This document shows positions 42,440 through 51,769 of a DNA stretch of 64,000 nucleotides, in pieces. The DNA is from Phascolarctobacterium sp. (lineage in GTDB: Bacteria > Bacillota > Negativicutes > Acidaminococcales > Acidaminococcaceae): contig JAFUKD010000010.1 of the NCBI GenBank assembly GCA_017467905.1, positions 1 to 64,000 of the forward strand, written 5' to 3'. The position numbers and the translations under genes are program-made. The notes under the pieces are model-generated. The model saw only the letters and a list, made by a program, of their open reading frames with translations, was not told the origin of the DNA and searched no databases. The first letter of the stretch is position 1. Each line of letters opens with the position of its first letter.

Positions 42440-43300
42440 CTACTTTGCTTTTTGGCGTACAAAAAGTCCAATGGCACCAGGGCCAAGATGTGCCGCCAAG
42501 GGAGTACCAATTTGTGTAATCCAAATAGGCACGCCGGGGTGCTTCGCCGCCATCTCCGAACGCAGGTACTCTGCATCTTCCGGAACCAAAGCGTTGGGAA
42601 TGAAGATTTCTTCAAGCTCACCTTGCTCATTAGCAATTTCCAGCAAACGCTTCAATGCTTTCTTACGAGTACGGCATTTATCAAAGGGAATGATGTTGCC
42701 ATCGGGCAAAACATGAATAATAGGACGAATACCAAAGATACTTCCTAAAAGAGCGCCAACTGCGCCAATGCGTCCGCCCTTTGCCAAATATTCCAAAGTG
42801 TCCAAGGTGAAATAGGTTTTAGTACGTTTCACCATATCCAAAACATAAGCTTCTATCTCGTCAAGGCTTTTACCTTCATCCGCAGCCTTCAAGGCTTCGC
42901 AAGCCATACCGCAGATGGAAGAAGCTGCTGCCTTACTGTCCACAACACGAATGTCAGAACCGGGGAATTCATCCATCACCTGACGTGCCGCAGTGCAGCA
43001 GGTTTGGTAGGTACCGCTAAGCACGCTATCGCAGTTAATTACGATAAGCTTCTTGCCTTGCTTAACCAAATCGCTAAACATTTCAAGCATATAACCAATG
43101 GGAGGTTGAGAGGTGGAAGGCAATTTGCCCGTCTTTTTCACCAGAGCAAAAAGCTCCGCTGTGCTCTTGTCACCATCAAACCATTCTTCATTGCCATGAC
43201 GTGCGATAAGACGCAGCACATGGATTCGGGGATTATTCATTAAATCAGTGTCCTGAACATCAGAAACACTGTCCAAAATTATATGTATATCGTCGCGCAT
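42440..43300 (-). CDS. DegV family fatty-acid-binding protein (FakB)
   Basis: A 286-residue DegV protein. Conserved segments include STSQPP (about 79-84), the SGTYQ loop (about 110-114), YLAKGGRIG (about 169-177) and a C-terminal GPGAIGLF. It binds the acyl chain for FakA. It has a perfect AAGGAGG site and is the first gene of the pair. Confidence 0.93.
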   Translation of the reverse strand: MRDDIHIILDSVSDVQDTDLMNNPRIHVLRLIARHGNEEWFDGDKSTAELFALVKKTGKLPSTSQPPIGYMLEMFSDLVKQGKKLIVINCDSVLSGTYQTCCTAARQVMDEFPGSDIRVVDSKAAASSICGMACEALKAADEGKSLDEIEAYVLDMVKRTKTYFTLDTLEYLAKGGRIGAVGALLGSIFGIRPIIHVLPDGNIIPFDKCRTRKKALKRLLEIANEQGELEEIFIPNALVPEDAEYLRSEMAAKHPGVPIWITQIGTPLAAHLGPGAIGLFVRQKAK

Positions 43301-43457
43301 AATAAGCCTCCTTAAAAGCAGACATACCGAATTTAACTATAGCTAACTCTATTTTAACATATCAGTTTTCTATTTGCCACAGGCTTATCACAATATCTTT
43401 CCTATATATATGCTTTAAAACCATAAGCCTTTTAATCATTTAATTAACCTCAAAAGG
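43301..43457 (-). other. Leader and probable promoter region of the fakB-fakA operon
   Basis: An AT-rich stretch with no ORF. On the minus strand TGGCAA and TAAAAT are 17 bases apart near 43355-43385, a weak promoter candidate. Confidence 0.35.
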
Positions 43458-43459
43458 GC

Positions 43460-43485
43460 AAAAAAAAAGCCCTTGCGAGAAGGGC
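43460..43485 (-). terminator. Intrinsic terminator after the LCP gene
   Basis: GCCCTT pairs with AAGGGC around CTCGC, followed on the minus strand by nine T residues. Confidence 0.88.
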
Positions 43486-43614
43486 CAAATGAGGGGCTGT
43501 TTGATTGATTTAAGTATAACAAAATTGTATACAAAATGCAAGCTAAAACCCCAATATTATTTAGACAATTCAATACTTTCTTATAGTTTTTACTAAAAGC
43601 CAACGCCTTTTGGC

Positions 43615-44721
43615 TTACAGCTTCACAGAACCGTCAGGGTTACCTCCATTTTGCGCAATTGCCTTGGCAATGGTATCAACGCCTTGTTCAGCGAAAACCT
43701 CGCTGGCACGAATACCGGGCGCAAGCTGGGCAGCAGCCTTGCTCTCTCCACTTGCATCTCCCTTTTCAACTTGAAGCATGGCAGCATTGTACTCTTCTTC
43801 AAAAAGTCTGGAAGATTCCATGTACCTGTCAGTAGGTCTTACACCCTGCATTTCTGCAACTTTGCTGCGCAGCGCCGTCATGTCAGGAACCCAATAAGCA
43901 GTACCATTGACGAAGGCAGGGGCACCGGGTACGGTTTCAATCTTCACTCCGGGGCCACCATCACGCACGCGAATGTACAGCGCCGTACCAATATGCCCCA
44001 AATCACTAACGGATAAATCGCTGACCAGCATTGCCAAAAGCTTTTGGTACAAGCCGTCAACATACATAACCATCAGGTTATCAGCAATTTTTTCGTAAAG
44101 CTTAACTATGAAATGCTGCTGACGATGGATGCGGGCGTTATCCCCCTCCTCGTCACGATAGCGCACAAACTGAATAGCTTCGGCGCCATTAAGATTTTGG
44201 TAGCCTTTCTTTAAATCAACGGTAAAGCCGTCGTATTTATCCTTGGAATACATATCCTTTTCCACAGGGAAATCCAAACCGCCAATGTCATCTACAATTT
44301 CCTTAAACTCTTTAAACCCAATGAGCAGATGGCGGTGAATCTTAATTCCCAAAAATTCTTCCATGGTTTGCATGGTAAGCTTGTAACCGCCATAGGAGTA
44401 AGAGTGATTTATTTTATCCCAACCGTAACCGGGAATATGCACGCGGGTATCGCGAGGTATGGACATTAAATAAGGAACCTTGGTGTTCTCATCAAACATC
44501 AGCATAAAGAAAGCGTCACTGCGGCCATTAGGGCCATCCCCATCGCGAAAGTCCTTACCCATTACCAAAATATTTTGGCGAGCAGATAGCAGCTCTCTTT
44601 TGTCAAGACGACTGGTAACAGGAGTATCAACAGTTATCTTTCCCCCACCCATCACAATATACAGCACTGCCACCAGCGCAGCCATAATGCACATGGTTGT
44701 GCCATTCAAAAACTTCTTCAT
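43615..44721 (-). CDS. LytR-CpsA-Psr (LCP) family protein
   Basis: A 368-residue protein with one N-terminal membrane helix and an extracytoplasmic LCP domain. Motifs seen are SDAFFMLMF, SIPRDTRVHIPGYG, DKINHSYSYGG and AIQFVRYRDEEGDNARIHRQQHF, including the arginines that hold the polyprenyl pyrophosphate. LCP enzymes ligate glycopolymers to peptidoglycan or membrane acceptors. The NUDIX gene precedes it by 22 bases. Confidence 0.92.
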   Translation of the reverse strand: MKKFLNGTTMCIMAALVAVLYIVMGGGKITVDTPVTSRLDKRELLSARQNILVMGKDFRDGDGPNGRSDAFFMLMFDENTKVPYLMSIPRDTRVHIPGYGWDKINHSYSYGGYKLTMQTMEEFLGIKIHRHLLIGFKEFKEIVDDIGGLDFPVEKDMYSKDKYDGFTVDLKKGYQNLNGAEAIQFVRYRDEEGDNARIHRQQHFIVKLYEKIADNLMVMYVDGLYQKLLAMLVSDLSVSDLGHIGTALYIRVRDGGPGVKIETVPGAPAFVNGTAYWVPDMTALRSKVAEMQGVRPTDRYMESSRLFEEEYNAAMLQVEKGDASGESKAAAQLAPGIRASEVFAEQGVDTIAKAIAQNGGNPDGSVKL

Positions 44722-44743
44722 CAACTAAACTACCTCTTCCAAA

Positions 44744-45394
44744 TTAAGTAAACTCGTTTAAAACAGGCTTGCAGCGTTTCAAGAAGGCATAAAGCATTCT
44801 CGCAGTTAAGCCCCAAATTACATAGCCATTGTACTGATAAAAATAAACATTATAGGTTTTGCGATAACGCCAGTCCTTGTCCCTTCCCGGCACCAATTCC
44901 AAGGGAAAGTCCTCTAAAGGTCTATCAGCTAATTCCATACCACATACCATGGGCTCGTTATTAAGCAGCCATTTCAGCGGAACAGTGAAAACCTCTTCCA
45001 CCTCGTCCGGGTTGAAGCTAATCTTTTCCGGATGATGGAGCAGGCCTACAAAGGGATGAATGATGGGCCCCATATGCGTTACCAAAGAATCCAGCTCACC
45101 GCAAATTTCAATATCCTCTGCCAACAAGCCAAGCTCTTCACAGGTTTCACGGATAGCAGTAAATTCAAAGCTATGGTCCTCACATTCGTACTTGCCTCCA
45201 GGAAAGCAAATCTCTCCCGGCTGACGCTTCAAGGTTTTCGCCCGCACCTCAAACAAAACCGCAGGACCATCTTCCGTTTTGACTATGGGCAAGAGCACCG
45301 CTGCCTCCCAAAGCCTATCCATACGGTCAATACCTGCAGGACGTCTATGCAGTTTTTCGTAAAGTCTATTCAGCAATCTTTCCATATCTGCCAT
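44744..45394 (-). CDS. NUDIX hydrolase, CoA pyrophosphatase type
   Basis: A 216-residue protein from the ATG at 45394 (MADMERLLNRLYEKLH), with AGGTG upstream. The Nudix box is GGKYECEDHSFEFTAIRETC followed by EELGL (about 70-94). The preceding KRQPGEICFPGGK is typical of the CoA/NADH pyrophosphatase subgroup (NudL/YeaB, UPF0035), which cleaves CoA to phosphopantetheine and ADP. Confidence 0.87.
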   Translation of the reverse strand: MADMERLLNRLYEKLHRRPAGIDRMDRLWEAAVLLPIVKTEDGPAVLFEVRAKTLKRQPGEICFPGGKYECEDHSFEFTAIRETCEELGLLAEDIEICGELDSLVTHMGPIIHPFVGLLHHPEKISFNPDEVEEVFTVPLKWLLNNEPMVCGMELADRPLEDFPLELVPGRDKDWRYRKTYNVYFYQYNGYVIWGLTARMLYAFLKRCKPVLNEFT

Positions 45395-45491
45395 ATAAAA
45401 CACCTACGCACTATTATACATATCTTACGAAAAAATTTCTATGCTTATGTAAAATTATCCTGCCACTATATTTGAGAAATTAGTAAAACGT

Positions 45492-45713
45492 GTTAGAAGT
45501 ACTGAAAGACGCGAAAAAAGGCACTCCGCATATACGAAGTGCTTTTCAAATCGTTTGTACTAACTCTAAAAATCTTTAGAAGTGCCGGAAGCATCAGCAG
45601 CAAATACAAAACTTATTAAAAGTGTAGAAAGACACGAAAAAGGCACTCCGCATATACGAAGTGCCTTTCAAATCGTTTGTACTAACTCTAAAAATCTTTA
45701 GAAGTGCCGGAAG
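45492..45713. repeat. Two tandem ~123-bp repeats with nested terminator hairpins
   Basis: Units at 45492-45591 and 45614-45713 are near identical. Each starts with TTAGAAGT- or TTAAAAGT-like sequence, contains GGCACTCCG-CATATA-CGAAGTGC(C) hairpins (terminator-like on both strands), and ends TTTAGAAGTGCCGGAAG. They look like duplicated left halves of the gene-end hairpin repeat that follows at 45688. Confidence 0.75.
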
Positions 45714-45814
45714 GCGCGAAGCAGTGAAATTCGTGAAGCGAAGGCGTACTTAGCGTACGTCGAGCAAGCGAATGAGCTGCGACAAAGCATAACGGTGCTT
45801 ATAATGATTTTTAG
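45688..45814 (-). repeat. Gene-end hairpin repeat, copy 3
   Basis: Outer arms CTAAAAATC (45688-45696) and GATTTTTAG (45806-45814); the latter contains the stop codon of the DAACS gene. Middle stems are GCAG/CTGC and ATTCG/CGAAT, and the core is CGTAC-TTAGC-GTACG plus GTCGAGCAAG. Same orientation relative to the gene as the other copies. Confidence 0.85.
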
Positions 45815-47022
45815 TAGAGGGGTTCTTGTTCATTCCCCTTCTCAGACTTATCAACCACAACAGTAACAGCCATGTCACCGGTTACGTTAACAGAGGTACG
45901 CGGCATATCGAGGATACGGTCGATACCTGCGATAAGAGCGGAGCCTTCCAGGGGCAAACCAAGAGCAGTCAAAATCATGGTGAGCATAATAAAGCCTGCA
46001 CCCGGAACGCCTGCAGTACCGATGGAAGCCAAGGTACCGGTAAGCATGATGGTCATGTATTGTGCGCCAGTTAATTCAACGCCGTAGATTTGTGCTACGA
46101 AGAGAGCGCAAACGCCTTGGTACAGTGCGGTGCCGTCCATGTTAATGGTAGCGCCCAAGGGAAGTACGAAGGAAGAAATGTTTTGGTTTACGCCAAGTCT
46201 ACGCATGCAGTCCATGGTTAAGGGCAAAGTACCAGAAGAAGAGCAGCTGGAGAACGCCAAGAGGGAAGCAGGAGAAGCAGCCTTGAAGAATTCCATCGGA
46301 GACATTTTTGCCATGGTAGCAACCATGAAACCGTAAACAATTACTGCGTGGAGCAAGCAACCTACATATACGCAGATGATAACTTTCAGCAAGGGCAGGA
46401 GCACTGCCGGGCCATTAGCTGCAACTACAGGAGTAATCAAACCGAATACACCAAAGGGAGCGAAGCTCATGATGATTGCTACCATTTTGTAGCAAACTTC
46501 TGCCAAACCGTCAATGGTGTTTTTGAAAGCTTCTGCTTTTTCACCAACAGCTACGATACCAACGCCAACGAACAAAGCGAAGAGGATGATTTGCAGCATA
46601 TTAGCTTTAACCATTGCACCAAACGGGTTGGTGGGGAAGATATCAATGATAACTTGCATAATGGGAGGAGCAGCTTTCGCAGTTGCCTTCAAACCTTCAG
46701 TGGACATGTTCAAGCCAACGCCAGGTTCTACCAATACGCCAAAAGCAATACCAAGAGCGATTGCAAATGCAGTAGTTACCAAGTAAAGAACAACAGTTTT
46801 GAAACCGATACGACCGAGTTTTTTAACGTCACCCAAGCCGCAAACACCCATAACCAAAGAGGAGAATACCAAGGGTACGATAACCATTTTGATTAAGTTC
46901 ATGAAGATGGTTCCTAAAGGACCAATCCATGCTTTTGCGAAGGCTGCACCTTCAGCGCCAAGCTGTAAGCCGGCAATGATACCCAAACCGAGGGCAATCA
47001 AAATTTTTGTTGATAAGTTCAT
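45811..47022 (-). CDS. Dicarboxylate/amino acid:cation symporter (DAACS family)
   Basis: A 403-residue Na+ or H+ symporter of the GltP/DctA/SstT group. The ATG at 47022 (MNLSTKILIALGLGIIAG) has AGGGGG upstream. The serine-rich hairpin FSSCSSSGTLP (about 260-270), the NMDGTALYQG motif and the second hairpin region AGVPGAG are present. Substrate could be glutamate, aspartate, serine or a C4 acid; uptake of succinate or amino acids would fit the metabolism. Confidence 0.92.
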   Translation of the reverse strand: MNLSTKILIALGLGIIAGLQLGAEGAAFAKAWIGPLGTIFMNLIKMVIVPLVFSSLVMGVCGLGDVKKLGRIGFKTVVLYLVTTAFAIALGIAFGVLVEPGVGLNMSTEGLKATAKAAPPIMQVIIDIFPTNPFGAMVKANMLQIILFALFVGVGIVAVGEKAEAFKNTIDGLAEVCYKMVAIIMSFAPFGVFGLITPVVAANGPAVLLPLLKVIICVYVGCLLHAVIVYGFMVATMAKMSPMEFFKAASPASLLAFSSCSSSGTLPLTMDCMRRLGVNQNISSFVLPLGATINMDGTALYQGVCALFVAQIYGVELTGAQYMTIMLTGTLASIGTAGVPGAGFIMLTMILTALGLPLEGSALIAGIDRILDMPRTSVNVTGDMAVTVVVDKSEKGNEQEPLY

Positions 47023-47220
47023 AAACAAACCCCCTAAAATAAAAAATATAAATGTCTTCTTGTTACGATATTATACCAAAACTATTTACAAATTCCAGTC
47101 AAAAACCTTATGTATACAGTATGTAACAATTACAATAATTACACAATCAGTTGCAAAATAATATAAATATGTTTCAGATAAAAACACTCCCAAAAACAAT
47201 GCTTTCTAAGTAAGAACCAG

Positions 47221-47344
47221 AAAACGTGTTAGAAGTGCCGTAAGACGCGAAAAAAGCAACTTACGAAGCGACGGTGTACTTATGCGTACATCGAGCAAGT
47301 AAGTTGCTTTTTGACAAAGTATTACGGTGCTTATAGCACGTTTT
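47221..47344 (-). repeat. Gene-end hairpin repeat, copy 4
   Basis: Outer arms AAAACGTG (47221-47228) and CACGTTTT (47337-47344), reaching into the stop codon of the kinase gene. The middle stem AAAAAGCAACTTAC/GTAAGTTGCTTTTT is 14 bp and perfect, and replaces the ATTCG stem of other copies. The core is GTAC-TTATGC-GTAC plus ATCGAGCAAG. Confidence 0.85.
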
Positions 47345-48155
47345 ATAACGATTTTTTGTAAGCAGAATGGTCAGTGCATCCGGAAAACTCATTCAGCTGG
47401 AAGGAGTGTCTCAATGCTTCGGTGATAAACGCCTTAGCCTGCACCACTGCTTCCTCCACACTTAAACCACTTGCCAAGCCTGCAGTGATGGCAGCAGAAT
47501 AAGTGCAGCCTGCGCCGTGATTGTAAGAAGGATAAATTTTCTTCGCGGACATCTCTTTAAATTCTTTGCCGTCGTAGAAAACATCTACCGCCTCATCACG
47601 TTCCATACGCTCGCCACCTTTGATGACAACGCACTTTGCTCCCAGCTCCTTAATACGTCCTGCTGCTTCCTTGATTTCTTCCAAAGTATTTACCTTGGGC
47701 ATATCTGCTAAGTAGGCAGCTTCAATAGTATTAGGAGTAATGACATCAGCGCGTTTCACCAAATACTTTTTAATGGCAGCAGCAGCATCGGGTACCATAA
47801 TGGCATCAATGCCCTTGCACACCATTACCGGATCAATGACAACATTCTTCAAGCTGTAACGGTCAATGGTTTTGGCAACTAATTCTACTAAATCTGCACT
47901 GCCAAGCATACCGGTTTTCATGGCATCAATACCAATACCATCCAAAATGGTTTCCAGCTGTTTTTCAATGATGTGCATCTCAATGGGGTACACATTGTGG
48001 AACCAGTTATTGTGCGGATCCATAGTCACAATTACGGTGAGAGCTGTCATGCCATATACACCCAGCTCCTGAAAAGTTTTTAAATCGGCTTCCATGCCGG
48101 CGCCACCACTGGTATCGCTACCTGCGATGGTCATAGCTTTACGCATTGCACACAT
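47343..48155 (-). CDS. Hydroxymethylpyrimidine/phosphomethylpyrimidine kinase or pyridoxine kinase
   Basis: A 270-residue ribokinase-fold enzyme of the ThiD/PdxK group. The N-terminus has GSDTSGGAGMEADLKTF and the anion hole HGAGCTYSAAI (about 219-229) is near the C-terminus. The cysteine in GAGC is typical of the Gram-positive ThiD-like pyridoxal kinases, so vitamin B6 salvage and thiamine synthesis are both possible. GAGGGG precedes the ATG. It is monocistronic. Confidence 0.88.
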   Translation of the reverse strand: MCAMRKAMTIAGSDTSGGAGMEADLKTFQELGVYGMTALTVIVTMDPHNNWFHNVYPIEMHIIEKQLETILDGIGIDAMKTGMLGSADLVELVAKTIDRYSLKNVVIDPVMVCKGIDAIMVPDAAAAIKKYLVKRADVITPNTIEAAYLADMPKVNTLEEIKEAAGRIKELGAKCVVIKGGERMERDEAVDVFYDGKEFKEMSAKKIYPSYNHGAGCTYSAAITAGLASGLSVEEAVVQAKAFITEALRHSFQLNEFSGCTDHSAYKKSL

Positions 48156-48188
48156 AAAGCAGTCCCCTCTTTTCTTGCGGTTAATTGC

Positions 48189-48548
48189 TTAACCAAATAT
48201 TTCAAATAACACTACTGCCAACGCCCCCGGTATTCCGAAGAAGCCGGCAATAAGTGCTTTGATAACGGTAATTTTGAGGCTAAAGCCTACAAAACCGCCC
48301 ACCAGATTGATTAGCCACAGCATTGCCGCGCCTACCAATCCATTCCAAACCAGTTGGAAGGGCAATTCAAATAACTGCACAACAAACAAAATAAGCAACA
48401 GCCCCACAACGTAGGGCCAAAAGGAAGTTAAGGAACCAATATCTCCAATCTCTCCCAAGGAGCTTCCGATGTTGCCAAAGGAATCTAAAAAATCCAGGGA
48501 GCTGATGGAGTTCCACACATTCCCTGCCATTTTCATAATTTCATCCAT
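48189..48548 (-). CDS. BofA family membrane protein (pro-sigmaK processing inhibitor family)
   Basis: A 119-residue protein with hydrophobic segments at about 42-62, 68-90 and 94-118. The C-terminal LVWNGLVGAAMLWLINLVGG and ITVIKALIAGFFGIPGAL match the BofA domain. In Bacillus, bofA also follows recR; BofA restrains the SpoIVFB protease during sporulation. The gene order is kept here although sporulation genes are not seen in the window. Confidence 0.8.
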   Translation of the reverse strand: MDEIMKMAGNVWNSISSLDFLDSFGNIGSSLGEIGDIGSLTSFWPYVVGLLLILFVVQLFELPFQLVWNGLVGAAMLWLINLVGGFVGFSLKITVIKALIAGFFGIPGALAVVLFEIFG

Positions 48549-48565
48549 ATTAACCCCTCCCTCTT

Positions 48566-49165
48566 CTACATTTCGCGCCTATTTTCCAAAGCGCGGGATA
48601 AGGTTACTTCATCTGCGTACTCCAGGTCGCCGCCAACAGGCAAGCCATGAGCAATACGACTCACCTTAATACCAACAGGCTTTAGCAGCTGCGCCAGATA
48701 AGTAGCTGTAGCCTCGCCTTCCACATCAGAATTAGTAGCAATAATAATTTCTGCCACGCTTTCCTTTTGCAGGCGTTGGAACAGCTCACGGATACGCAAA
48801 TTGTCAGGACCAATGCCATCTAACGGAGAAAGCACCCCATGCAAAACATGGTACAAACCGTGATACCCCCTACTACGCTCCATGGCAGCAATATCCTGGG
48901 GCTGCTCCACAACGCACACGGTAAACTTGTCGCGGGTAGGGTCAGCGCACACCTCACAGAAATCGCCATCAGTTAAATTAAAGCAGGAACGACAGTAGTG
49001 AATCTGCTCCTTAGCATTGGTCAAGGCTTGCGCCAAACGGCGCACATCCTCTTCCGACATATCAATAATATGATAAGCAAGGCGCATGGCTGTCTTGGAG
49101 CCTATGCCCGGCAAGCGGCGCAGCTGCTCGTGCAAGTTAGCCAAGGGCCTGATCATTCTTGCCAT
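48566..49165 (-). CDS. recR: Recombination mediator protein RecR
   Basis: A 199-residue RecR, normal length. The HhH motif LPGIGSKTAMRLAYH, the four-cysteine zinc site CRSCFNLTDGDFCEVC (about 57-72) and the Toprim domain (TVCVVEQPQDIAAMERS; IIIATNSDVEGEATATYL) occur in order. It loads RecA at gaps with RecO/RecF. It starts within two bases of the ybaB stop. Confidence 0.97.
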   Translation of the reverse strand: MARMIRPLANLHEQLRRLPGIGSKTAMRLAYHIIDMSEEDVRRLAQALTNAKEQIHYCRSCFNLTDGDFCEVCADPTRDKFTVCVVEQPQDIAAMERSRGYHGLYHVLHGVLSPLDGIGPDNLRIRELFQRLQKESVAEIIIATNSDVEGEATATYLAQLLKPVGIKVSRIAHGLPVGGDLEYADEVTLSRALENRREM

Positions 49166-49166
49166 A

Positions 49167-49493
49167 TTACATTCCGGGCAGTTTCATGCCACCGGTAATT
49201 TTAGCCATTTCTTTTTCAGACATTTCGTCAGCCTTACGGATGCCTTCATTAACAGCGGAAACAATCATATCCTCTAACATTTCGATATCATCCACATCTA
49301 CTGCGTCCGGATTGATTTTAATAGAAACCAATTCCTTGCGACCGCTAACAACTACAGAAACAGCACCGCCGCCAACAGTAGCCTCTACAGTACGCTTTTT
49401 AAGCTCTTCTTGAGCTTTCATCATATCGTTTTGCATTTTTTGAACTTTTTTCATCATTGCTTGCATATTACCCATGCCGCCACCAGGAAACAT
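49167..49493 (-). CDS. YbaB/EbfC family nucleoid-associated protein
   Basis: A 108-residue DNA-binding protein. The N-terminus is glycine/methionine rich (MFPGGGMGNMQAMMKKVQ) and the rest fits the YbaB fold (VEATVGGGAVSVVVSGRKEL). It is located between dnaX and recR, as in most bacteria. Confidence 0.95.
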   Translation of the reverse strand: MFPGGGMGNMQAMMKKVQKMQNDMMKAQEELKKRTVEATVGGGAVSVVVSGRKELVSIKINPDAVDVDDIEMLEDMIVSAVNEGIRKADEMSEKEMAKITGGMKLPGM

Positions 49494-49526
49494 AATAAAT
49501 TCCTCCTTAAATTTACAATTATAATT

Positions 49527-51335
49527 TTACAGCTCGTGTAAGGTACCGCCAAAAACATTGTGAGCCTTCTTCACCGCCTCAGGCACATTTTCTAAATCAG
49601 CCTGGGGCAAAGCAGCCTCTTCCTTTTTAGCCTGAGCCTTCGCTACAGGCTTGGCTGTACCGGGTACTACACATTCCAGTCTGATGGATTGCCTTGCAAT
49701 ACGCAAAAGCACATCCTCAAAGACCTTTCTGTAATCTTCTTTATTCATACGGTCGCATTGAAAGGCTGCCTTAAAGCCAACCCGCAATACTCCGTTATGA
49801 TAACTAATAACCTTGCCACCCCTCGCGCAGGAAACCATGGCAATCTTCTTTTCTGCAGCAAGAATTTCCAAAGCCTTGCTCCAGTACTCTTCGCCAGTAG
49901 CGAAGTCACCGCCGTATTCTTCCACTTCCACAACCTGCGCCTGAGCCTTGGGCAAATCCGTCAACGCGGAAGCAAGAGTCTTAGGTTGGGAAGCTTGTGG
50001 TTTTACAGCAGACTTAGGTTCAGTTTTGGTAGCAGCCTCCAAATTCGGAAGCGAGGCTTTCATTTTAGAAGCTTGCTCTCCATTTTCAGAAGGAGCCTGC
50101 GATTTTGAAACGCTCTGTTCATCTTGGGAAAGAGCATTTCGTTTTGGAACACTCTGTTCAAATTGAGAGGGAGGCTCTGCATAACGAATGGTTACCCCAT
50201 CAGCAAAACGCTTCTCTAATTCTGCAACTCTCATGGCGAGAGCAGCAAGAGTGCTGCCTTCCTGACGGCACAAGTCAAACAGGCACAGCTCTGCGGTAAT
50301 GCGAGGACGAACTGTCCAGCGCAGCTCTCCCAAAGCGGAATGTAAGCGTTCTTCTGCCGCCATCAATCTATCATTAGTAAACAAAGGCGCGCTTTCAGAA
50401 AGTGCCTCTGCTGTATCAGTCAAATACACCTCTTGATAAGAGGGTGCAGCCTTGAACAAAAGCAAGGCGCGTAAATACTCTGCCACCTCTGTTAAGACTT
50501 GGCGTACATCCTTGCCCTGCTCCAACAGAAAGTTGAGCTTCGCCAGCGTTGCAGATAAATCCTGCCTGCCAATAGCCTGTACCAGCTCTCGCAGGGTTTC
50601 TCGCCCCACAATTCCCAGTACCTCGCGAACGGTAGCAGCAGTAATATGCCTGGTCATTACGCCACATTGGTCTAAAAGGCTTAAGGCATCACGCATACCG
50701 CCTTCGGACTGGATGGCAATCAAACGCAGGGCATCCACATCTGCAAGAATATCACTCTTTTGCGCCACCATTGCCAAATGCTCCGTAATCTCTTCTACCG
50801 TAACGCGGCGGAAGTCAAAGCGTTGGCAACGGGAATGGATGGTCGCAGGAATTTTGTGAGGGTCTGTAGTAGCCAGAATAAAAATTACGTGGGCAGGAGG
50901 TTCTTCCAAGGTTTTAAGCAAAGCGTTGAAGGCTTCTGTTGTAAGCATGTGCACTTCGTCGATAATATAAACCTTGTACCTGCCGTTGACGGGAGCGAAG
51001 GCAAGCTGCTCCCTTAAAGTTTTTATCTCTTCAATACCACGATTGGAAGCCGCGTCAATTTCAAACACGTCCATGGAAGTGCCTGCGGTAATGCGCTCGC
51101 AGTTGGTACACACACCGCAAGGATGAGCAGTAGGCCCCTGCTCGCAGTTAAGTGCCTTTGCCAAAATGCGCGCCGTGCTTGTCTTGCCCGTACCGCGTGG
51201 CCCGGCAAAAAGATAAGCGTGAGCAATCCTGCCACTTGCCAAAGCATTGGAAAGCGCAGTTTTGACAGCCTGTTGTCCAACAAGGGTATCAAAATCCTGG
51301 GGTCGCCATCTACGATACAACGCAACGTAAGCCAT
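49527..51335 (-). CDS. dnaX: DNA polymerase III subunits gamma and tau
   Basis: A 602-residue clamp-loader ATPase. Walker A GPRGTGKTS (about 45-53), the zinc site CEQGPTAHPCGVCTNC (about 64-79), Walker B VYIIDEVHML and the sensor SRCQRFDFRR are present. Residues about 395-450 form a low-complexity linker with repeated EQSVxK units. The C-terminal part would be the tau-specific region. It follows SRP RNA, as in Bacillus. Confidence 0.96.
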   Translation of the reverse strand: MAYVALYRRWRPQDFDTLVGQQAVKTALSNALASGRIAHAYLFAGPRGTGKTSTARILAKALNCEQGPTAHPCGVCTNCERITAGTSMDVFEIDAASNRGIEEIKTLREQLAFAPVNGRYKVYIIDEVHMLTTEAFNALLKTLEEPPAHVIFILATTDPHKIPATIHSRCQRFDFRRVTVEEITEHLAMVAQKSDILADVDALRLIAIQSEGGMRDALSLLDQCGVMTRHITAATVREVLGIVGRETLRELVQAIGRQDLSATLAKLNFLLEQGKDVRQVLTEVAEYLRALLLFKAAPSYQEVYLTDTAEALSESAPLFTNDRLMAAEERLHSALGELRWTVRPRITAELCLFDLCRQEGSTLAALAMRVAELEKRFADGVTIRYAEPPSQFEQSVPKRNALSQDEQSVSKSQAPSENGEQASKMKASLPNLEAATKTEPKSAVKPQASQPKTLASALTDLPKAQAQVVEVEEYGGDFATGEEYWSKALEILAAEKKIAMVSCARGGKVISYHNGVLRVGFKAAFQCDRMNKEDYRKVFEDVLLRIARQSIRLECVVPGTAKPVAKAQAKKEEAALPQADLENVPEAVKKAHNVFGGTLHEL

Positions 51336-51447
51336 GTGGGCACTCCTTTCGTGAAATCTCTACTGTTATACAATTATATTATAAACATCACAAAAAGAAA
51401 AGCACTAGCTTTTGCTCAAAGCCAGTGCAATTAAAAATTCCCTGCAC

Positions 51448-51560
51448 AATCGTGAGACCGGGCACCCCTGCGGCACATGATAGTATCCGCTTAAGGCTGC
51501 TACCTTCCGATCCTGACCTGGTTCACGGGCTACCATTGCGCAGGACCCGGACCCACGATT
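51448..51560 (-). ncRNA. ffs: Signal recognition particle RNA (small bacterial type)
   Basis: On the minus strand the conserved domain IV sequence TGAACCAGGTCAGGATCGGA followed by AGGTAGCAGC is present, with the GGTAGCC and GGGTCCTGCGCAA flanks. The ends pair through AATCGTG/CACGATT. About 113 nt, the short form without the Alu domain. It lies between tRNA-Ser and dnaX. Confidence 0.95.
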
Positions 51561-51603
51561 CTACAGAGAATTAAAAAAGCCGCTTGTGCGGCACGTTTTT
51601 AAG

Positions 51604-51694
51604 TGGCGGAGAGAGAGGGATTCGAACCCTCGGTACGCTTATCACGTACACACGCTTTCCAGGCGTGCACCTTCAACCGCTCGGTCATCTCTCC
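51604..51694 (-). tRNA. tRNA-Ser (anticodon GGA)
   Basis: A 91-nt class II tRNA with the long variable arm (GTGTACGTGATAAGCGTACC). The anticodon loop CTGGAAA gives GGA. The acceptor stem is GGAGAGA and CCA is encoded at 51604-51606. Confidence 0.96.
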
Positions 51695-51742
51695 AAGGTT
51701 GAAAACTTTAAACAATTTTCATTTTTTCGCCAGCACATACGT

Positions 51743-51766
51743 ACTTGCAGTAAAACAACTGCAAGT
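51743..51766. other. Hairpin just downstream of the tRNA-Ser promoter
   Basis: ACTTGCAG (51743-51750) pairs perfectly with CTGCAAGT (51759-51766). It sits at the expected 5' end of the tRNA-Ser precursor and has no T run on the minus strand. Confidence 0.5.
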
Positions 51767-51769
51767 AGT

